Of a DNA stretch of 18,263 nucleotides, positions 13,501-18,263 are shown piece by piece. The position numbers and the translations under genes were made by a program. This stretch comes from Thiotrichales bacterium (lineage in GTDB: Bacteria; Pseudomonadota; Gammaproteobacteria; J044). The first letter of the stretch is position 1, and the number at the start of each line of letters is the position of its first letter. The notes under the pieces were generated by a model that had not been told where the DNA came from, searched no databases, and saw only the letters and a program-made list of their open reading frames with translations. The stretch covers positions 1 to 18,263 of the forward strand of contig JANTGN010000029.1 of the NCBI GenBank assembly GCA_024762895.1, read 5' to 3'.

Positions 13501-16164
13501 ATGAAAAGATTAAAAAGAAACTGGCGCTCTTCCAGATTCTGGACCGGACATATCGTATTTATTGGCATCCTGTTTCTGATTACCCTGATACTGAGTCAGA
13601 GTAATGGCATTCAGGGGCTGGAACGATCCGGTCTGCGCTTTGCCATGCAATGGATGCCGGAAACCCCATTACACAGCAAGGTCGCGGTGGTTGCCATCGA
13701 TGAAGAATCCCTGCAGGCCTATGGTCCCTGGCCCTGGCCCAGGGACAGGCTGGGCCGGGCGATCCGAATGCTGAATGAGCAGGACGTTGCCTCGATCGGA
13801 CTGGCCTTACCGCTGGATCAGTCCCAGACCCCCCCCGCCCTGGAGGATATACTGGAAGAGATTCAGGTCGGTGAGGAAAAGCTGGATGAGAGCCTGCAGA
13901 CCCTGGCCGAGAGTAAAAAAAGTAAGAAGTCCTCTGTTAGAAAGGCACGTGAAAAGAAACGCCAGAACCTGATCGCAGGCAAAGAAAAACTGAAAACCGC
14001 CAAATACTGGCTGGGCCGCCTGGAATCCGACAAGAAACTGGCCTTCAGCCTGTCTAATGCCCAACGGGTCATTTTACCCGCTTATTATCAGCGCAGCCTT
14101 TCCTACCAGCCCATCCCACAGTCCCTGAGCTCCTTTGTCATTCAAGAAAACACCAGTCCGGAGTACTGGTACCTGGACAACTGGCTCAGCCCAATCACCC
14201 TGGGACCGGCGCAATATCGATATCTGCGTATCAAGCCACCCTATACGCCATTACTGAGTGAGGCCACTGCTATCGGTGGATTACCCGCCAGCCAGAGAGA
14301 TGATCTGAGCGTTGGTACCCCCCTGCTACTTAACATCGATGACCAGCTATATCCATCCTTTCCACTGTTACTGGCAGCCTTTAGCAAGGGATTGACTATT
14401 GATGACATTAAGGCCGTTCGGGGCGAAGGGGTTCGTATCGATGACCGAACCCTGAGCACTGGACCGGACTATGTATTTTACCCCTATCCACTCCATCTGC
14501 ACGAGGGGCGCCCACCGATTCCAGTCTATTCGATTGCAGACCTGCTTCGAGGCAAACTGGAAGAGGGTATCTTCAAGGACTACACCATCCTCATTGGCCA
14601 TACCACCGCCGTTTCCGGCCTTCTGGGCACGATCCACGCCGATGTGCCACCCGTGATTAATACGGCCTATAACACGGCCATACTGCTGGGTGGTCAATCA
14701 ATCGAAATGCCAAATACGTTTTATATCCTGCAACGCGGACTCATACTGCTGCTGGCCATATACCTGATCCTGCTACCCGTGCGCCTGCATGGACGTCCTG
14801 GTGGCCTGCTGCTTAGTGGCATTATTTCTCTTCTTATTTTAAATATCGGAATTGCCGTCCTGCTGGCATCACAGCTCTGGCTCCCGGTCGTGCTGCCCGC
14901 CCTGTTTCTCATATCCGGCCATCTCCTGCTCTCGGTACGTTTTCACATCAATGTCGCCATCATGGAAAGCCGCCAGGAGGCCGCCGAGGCCCATCGTGAA
15001 CTGGGGAATAATTTTCATAGCCAGGGGCTATATGACCAGGCCTTCAGTGAATTCAAAAAATGCCCACAGGATCACTACATCCTGGATCCCCTGTATCAGC
15101 TGGGACAGGACTTCGAACGTAAAAGACTGTTTACGCGAGCCCTGGCAGTCTATGAATACATGGTGGGTATCGATGAAGAATACAGGGATATACGCGACCG
15201 TATACAGAAACTGGACGCCGGTACGGCAGCCAATAACCCCCTGGCCACGATGATCGCCACACCCACCAACCAGGAGACGCTGCTCCTGGACAAAACCGGG
15301 ATTGAGAACCCCATGCTGGGTCGCTATATCATCGAATCCCAGCTTGGCAAAGGCGCCATGGGTACGGTCTATCTGGGCAGGGATTCCAAGATCGGTCGCA
15401 AGGTCGCGATCAAGACCCTGCCCTTCAATCAGGAGTTCGAAGGACGCGACCTGGAAGAGGTGAAATGGCGTTTTTATCGTGAAGCGGAGGCCTCAGGGCG
15501 CCTCGATCATAACAACATCATTACCATTTATGATGTCGGCGAGGAGCATGATCTGGCCTATATCGCCATGGATTATGCCCCGGGCTCTAGCATGGACAAC
15601 TTCATCCAGAAAGACGATCTGCTACCGATCGCGGAAATCATCCAGATTGGGCAGAAAATTGCTCTGGCCCTGGGTTACGCCCATAGAAAGAGCGTGGTAC
15701 ACCGCGACGTCAAACCCGCCAATGTGATTTACGACCACGATAGCGGGGCCCTAAAGATTACCGATTTTGGTATCGCCTCCCTGATTGATGATAACAAGAC
15801 CCGCACCGGCACCCTGTTGGGCACACCTTCGTATATGTCGCCCGAGCAGGCCACGGGTGAAAAAGTAGATGGACGTACCGATATCTACTCACTGGGCGTC
15901 AGCCTGTACCAGCTTCTGACCGGGCAATTACCATTCGTTGCCGATTCACTGGGCAACCTCATGTATCAGATCACGAATACTCGCCAACAGGACATCATCA
16001 CCATACGCAGGGAACTCACTGCCTGCCTCAGCTGGGTAGTCAATAAGGCTATGGAAAAGGATCCGAATGAACGTTTCCAGACGGGAGACGAAATGGCGGA
16101 CGCCCTGAGACGATGCGAACTCGAACTGAACAAGAAACAGAAAAGGAAACGCGCCAAGGCTTGA
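13501..16164 (+). CDS. CHASE2-domain transmembrane Ser/Thr protein kinase
   Basis: This 887-aa protein is a membrane receptor kinase. A basic N-terminus leads to one membrane segment (about 15-34, HIVFIGILFLITLIL). A periplasmic CHASE2 sensor (about 40-405) starts VAVVAIDEESLQAYGPWPWP and is interrupted by a highly charged, Lys/Glu-rich insert (about 114-178) likely to be coiled coil. Three membrane segments (about 411-481) follow, then a TPR-like helical repeat (about 495-565) and a C-terminal kinase domain (about 608-875). The kinase has the glycine loop GKGAMG (from Gly616), Lys638 in VAIK, HRDVKPAN with Asp736, Asp755 of DFG and SPEQA, so it should be active. The tail is basic (KKQKRKRAKA). 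No PASTA repeats are present. The ATG has no clear Shine-Dalgarno. Ligand and targets are unknown. The 55-nt gap to the next gene suggests a shared transcript. Confidence 0.93.
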   Translation: MKRLKRNWRSSRFWTGHIVFIGILFLITLILSQSNGIQGLERSGLRFAMQWMPETPLHSKVAVVAIDEESLQAYGPWPWPRDRLGRAIRMLNEQDVASIGLALPLDQSQTPPALEDILEEIQVGEEKLDESLQTLAESKKSKKSSVRKAREKKRQNLIAGKEKLKTAKYWLGRLESDKKLAFSLSNAQRVILPAYYQRSLSYQPIPQSLSSFVIQENTSPEYWYLDNWLSPITLGPAQYRYLRIKPPYTPLLSEATAIGGLPASQRDDLSVGTPLLLNIDDQLYPSFPLLLAAFSKGLTIDDIKAVRGEGVRIDDRTLSTGPDYVFYPYPLHLHEGRPPIPVYSIADLLRGKLEEGIFKDYTILIGHTTAVSGLLGTIHADVPPVINTAYNTAILLGGQSIEMPNTFYILQRGLILLLAIYLILLPVRLHGRPGGLLLSGIISLLILNIGIAVLLASQLWLPVVLPALFLISGHLLLSVRFHINVAIMESRQEAAEAHRELGNNFHSQGLYDQAFSEFKKCPQDHYILDPLYQLGQDFERKRLFTRALAVYEYMVGIDEEYRDIRDRIQKLDAGTAANNPLATMIATPTNQETLLLDKTGIENPMLGRYIIESQLGKGAMGTVYLGRDSKIGRKVAIKTLPFNQEFEGRDLEEVKWRFYREAEASGRLDHNNIITIYDVGEEHDLAYIAMDYAPGSSMDNFIQKDDLLPIAEIIQIGQKIALALGYAHRKSVVHRDVKPANVIYDHDSGALKITDFGIASLIDDNKTRTGTLLGTPSYMSPEQATGEKVDGRTDIYSLGVSLYQLLTGQLPFVADSLGNLMYQITNTRQQDIITIRRELTACLSWVVNKAMEKDPNERFQTGDEMADALRRCELELNKKQKRKRAKA

Positions 16165-16219
16165 TCATGTCCCCCGCATTAGGTTTAAATACTCTAATCG
16201 CAAATAACGAATAAAAGCC

Positions 16220-16762
16220 ATGATACTCAAACCCCAGGATATCTTTATCGCCCTGAAGCTGGCCGCACTCGGTAATCATCACTGGACCTATGTGCAGCTG
16301 GCCAATGCACTTCATATGAGTGCGTCTGAGATTAATGCCGGCGTGAAACGCGGAATGCGGGCTCGATTGCTGAGCCAGCCAGCCAAACGTGGAGACAACC
16401 CTAGGCCGATCATCATGGCCCTGGAGGAGTTTCTGATTCACGGTATTAAATATGCTTTTCCACCCGACCGGGGTGAGATCACCTTTGGGGTACCCACCGG
16501 ACACGCTGCACCTCACACCATGGGCGAGACCTGGCAGGCCGAGGATATTCCACCCGTCTGGCCACACCCGAAGGGCCAGATCAAGGGCTATGCCTTCTCC
16601 CCCTTATATACCTCGGTACCCGATGCCGCCCTGGATGACCCCAAACTGCATGAGATGCTGGCCTTAGTGGATATACTCAGAGACGAACGCGCCAGAGACA
16701 GGAACCAGGCTGCCAGAGTACTGAGTCAGGCATTTAAAAAGGCATTAAGCCACACCGAGTAA
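16220..16762 (+). CDS. Unrecognised protein, possible winged-helix N-terminus
   Basis: I do not recognise this 180-aa soluble protein with certainty. Residues about 5-55 (PQDIFIALKLAAL, then WTYVQLANALHMSASEINAG and VKRGMRARLL) read like a helix-turn-helix or winged-helix, MarR-like in outline. A middle section (about 70-130) is rich in Pro, Gly and aromatic residues (FGVPTGHAAPHTMG, PPVWPHPKGQIKG). The end (about 130-178) is helical: PDAALDDPKLHEMLALVDIL, then an RDERARDRNQAARVL segment. There is no signal peptide or membrane segment. It lies 55 nt after the kinase stop on the same strand and its 3' end overlaps the convergent HDOD gene by 18 nt. It could be a regulator or kinase substrate; DNA binding is inference. 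Confidence 0.6.
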   Translation: MILKPQDIFIALKLAALGNHHWTYVQLANALHMSASEINAGVKRGMRARLLSQPAKRGDNPRPIIMALEEFLIHGIKYAFPPDRGEITFGVPTGHAAPHTMGETWQAEDIPPVWPHPKGQIKGYAFSPLYTSVPDAALDDPKLHEMLALVDILRDERARDRNQAARVLSQAFKKALSHTE

Positions 16763-17608
16763 GACCTGCTCAACATCCACGATCTCGCGCTGAATGACCT
16801 CGATGATATCAGGCAGATCATTCAACGATAGTTTCAGCAGATCCAGACTATGTGGGTTAATGGGTGGCACATCTGCGGGGTTGCTAGAATCAATCTGGGC
16901 CATCGTGGCCAGGCTATTTGCAACATGGATCAGTGCCGCTTCAGCAGGATGGTGCCTGGCCTTATCAGGTTCGTGATGAAATTCTGCCGCCTCGACAAGA
17001 TGCTCGGGCAAACCCCATTGATTCAGTAAGGCCCCACCGACCTGGGCATGATCAAACCCCAGGATACTGCGCTCGGCCAGATAACGTTCGCCCACCTCAC
17101 CATCCAGAATCATCATCATACTTTGAACGGCGGCCTCGGGTAGTCGATGATAGATGACCAGTTTACCGACGTTGTGTAAAAGCCCCGCGATAAAACTGGA
17201 TTCTTCGCGACCATCCAGCCTGTTGGAGGCGATAGTGCGTGCCGCCAGACCAGAGAACAGACTATGACGCCAAAAGTCCTCCATCTGCACGAGATCATTC
17301 GGTATACCATCAAAACTGTTTACCGCAGAGGTAGCAAGGACCAGATCCCTGATCTGAAGGGTCCCAAGGATTGTGACGGCCCTGGATATGGTATCAACCT
17401 CTTGCCTCATACCATATAGGGGACTATTGGCCAGCTGCAGTATTCTCAATGCGAGGGCTGGATCCTGACTGATCACCTCACCCAGATCCGAGGCGCTACT
17501 CTGGGGGTCATCAACCAGCTGAGTGACTTTAGCGGCCACCTGAGGCAAAGAAACAAGCCCTTCCACGCCCTCGATCAAGGTCTCAATGGTCATGCTTTGT
17601 CTGCTCAT
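16745..17608 (-). CDS. HDOD-domain signalling protein
   Basis: This 287-aa soluble protein is almost entirely one HDOD domain (about 12-220), a non-catalytic relative of HD phosphohydrolases found in bacterial signalling. It shows LPQVAAKVTQLVDDP, ISQDPALALRILQLANSPLY (48-66 region), ISRAVTILGTLQIRDLVLA, WRHSLFSGLAAR and IAGLLHNVGKLVIYH. The metal pair of a true HD enzyme is His-Asp; here it is His145-Asn146, consistent with no phosphohydrolase activity. A short helical C-terminal region (about 240-287) follows. The ATG at 17606-17608 has AAGG directly adjacent, so Met6 (17593) is an alternative start. No partner domain or clear partner gene is present. Confidence 0.9.
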   Translation of the reverse strand: MSRQSMTIETLIEGVEGLVSLPQVAAKVTQLVDDPQSSASDLGEVISQDPALALRILQLANSPLYGMRQEVDTISRAVTILGTLQIRDLVLATSAVNSFDGIPNDLVQMEDFWRHSLFSGLAARTIASNRLDGREESSFIAGLLHNVGKLVIYHRLPEAAVQSMMMILDGEVGERYLAERSILGFDHAQVGGALLNQWGLPEHLVEAAEFHHEPDKARHHPAEAALIHVANSLATMAQIDSSNPADVPPINPHSLDLLKLSLNDLPDIIEVIQREIVDVEQVLLGVA

Positions 17609-17795
17609 CCTTACCCACCAGTACCTAAATCTCGCCTAATGCATTACTATTGTGTACCACTCAGATCCACCTTTGATACAGAATTCCTCGTCAAAACATG
17701 GTTCACATTAATTCCATAAACATGGGTGCTGGACTCGAAACCAACAGGTCAGTTGTTCTAGAATCAACAGCATAACCCAAGATAGTGATAAAAAT
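17609..17795. other. Divergent intergenic region, HDOD gene / DUF2914 gene
   Basis: This 187-nt gap lies between two divergent genes and must hold both promoters. I see no clear -35/-10 pair and no Shine-Dalgarno for the DUF2914 start, only a short TTCTAGAA palindrome at 17756-17763. Confidence 0.35.
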
Positions 17796-18233
17796 ATGCA
17801 AATCCTCAGTCGTTATGCCCTTTTTCTGGCAATCTTACTGCTGCAACAAAATCTTATGGCGGCCGACGCCCCCCCTCTCCCGGAGAATGCAAGAATCGCC
17901 AGGGCTCAGTTCACTACCGAGATCGTTAACCGTGAACCCACCAACCAGATTGTAGCCCTGGATAACAGTCATACCGAGATCTTCTTTTTTACGGATATAC
18001 GCCATCTCGAAGGGAGAACGATACGCCACCTCTGGGTCTATAATGGCGAGGTGATGTCTGAAGTCGTTTTTGCCGTAAATGGACCCAGATGGCGCGTCAA
18101 CTCAAGAAAGGAACTCGATCCATCCATGACCGGTAAATGGACTGTGTGGGTGGTCGATGAGACTGACTGGCCTCTGGGGGCCAGTATCTTTCTTTATTAT
18201 CCTGCCAATCAACAACCCACGGTAACTAATTAG
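17796..18233 (+). CDS. Exported DUF2914-domain protein
   Basis: This 145-aa protein has a signal peptide (about residues 1-23, hydrophobic YALFLAILLLQQNL ending LMAADA). The mature part is a DUF2914 domain: ARAQFTTEIVNREP (about 35-48), EIFFFTDIRHLEGRTI, HLWVYNGEVMSEV, GPRWRVNSRKEL and GKWTVWVVDE. The family is common in gammaproteobacteria and its role is unknown to me; it appears to be a small beta-rich periplasmic domain. It is complete within the window and shorter than DUF2914 proteins that carry extra domains. No Shine-Dalgarno is seen at the ATG (17796). The 30 nt after its stop hold no terminator. Confidence 0.85.
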   Translation: MQILSRYALFLAILLLQQNLMAADAPPLPENARIARAQFTTEIVNREPTNQIVALDNSHTEIFFFTDIRHLEGRTIRHLWVYNGEVMSEVVFAVNGPRWRVNSRKELDPSMTGKWTVWVVDETDWPLGASIFLYYPANQQPTVTN

Positions 18234-18263
18234 CGATTATTCCGAGGGAGGGACAACCCCCCC

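Noticed and set aside
13401..13604. Short plus-strand frame between the terminator and the kinase gene
   Set aside because: It starts inside the terminator region and runs into the kinase gene in another frame; no ribosome site or protein pattern.
16049..16567. Open frame of 172 codons on the minus strand
   Set aside because: It covers the end of the kinase gene and the next gene in antisense and has no domain pattern; both plus-strand genes are better supported.
1..18263. CRISPR arrays, tRNA or rRNA genes, insertion sequences, phage genes
   Set aside because: No regularly spaced repeats, cloverleaf-like segments, transposase or integrase frames, or terminal inverted repeats were seen on reading both strands.

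Overview
The window looks like chromosomal DNA of a free-living gammaproteobacterium. It has proteobacterial glnE, phoB/phoR, mazG, nadC, a yfaZ-type outer-membrane protein and a DUF2914 protein, with moderate GC and no phage, IS, tRNA, rRNA or CRISPR signature. A small protein with the iron-site pattern of sulfur oxygenase reductase (SOR) hints at sulfur metabolism, but the species cannot be named from this sequence alone.

Layout. 1-226 (-): N-terminus of glnE (glutamine synthetase adenylyltransferase), cut by the window edge. 388-3620 (-): a phosphate-starvation block phoB -> phoR -> pstS, with Pho boxes in front of phoB and pstS and an intrinsic terminator after pstS. No pstC/A/B is present. 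3661-6680: an ergothioneine locus with egtD on the minus strand and, divergently, egtC-egtB. 6693-9005 (-): a tight four-gene operon (two DUF1538 membrane proteins, a PII-like protein, a two-CBS-domain protein) with 4-nt overlaps at two junctions. 9126-11314 (+): a sodium:alanine/glycine symporter overlapping nadC. 11303-12678 (-): yfaZ-like gene followed by mazG. 12736-12766: a perfect inverted repeat upstream of the yfaZ-like gene. 12905-13354 (+): the SOR-like small protein, with a strong Shine-Dalgarno and its own terminator. 13501-16164 (+): a transmembrane CHASE2-repeat-Ser/Thr protein kinase. 16220-16762 (+): an unrecognised, possibly DNA-binding protein. 16745-17608 (-): HDOD signalling protein. 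17796-18233 (+): exported DUF2914 protein.

How the genes fit together. PhoR/PhoB sense phosphate limitation and should drive phoB and the orphan pstS. EgtB, EgtC and EgtD give the core of ergothioneine synthesis; gamma-glutamylcysteine would have to come from a gshA elsewhere, and the final C-S lyase is not here. The DUF1538 operon resembles a transporter with two soluble sensors of possible nucleotide-binding type. The best candidate for something undescribed is the 149-aa SOR-like protein. It is about half the length of known SOR and keeps a His-x3-His plus Glu pattern and an upstream Cys, suggesting a compact, single-domain mononuclear-iron enzyme. The DUF1538/PII-like/CBS module is second.
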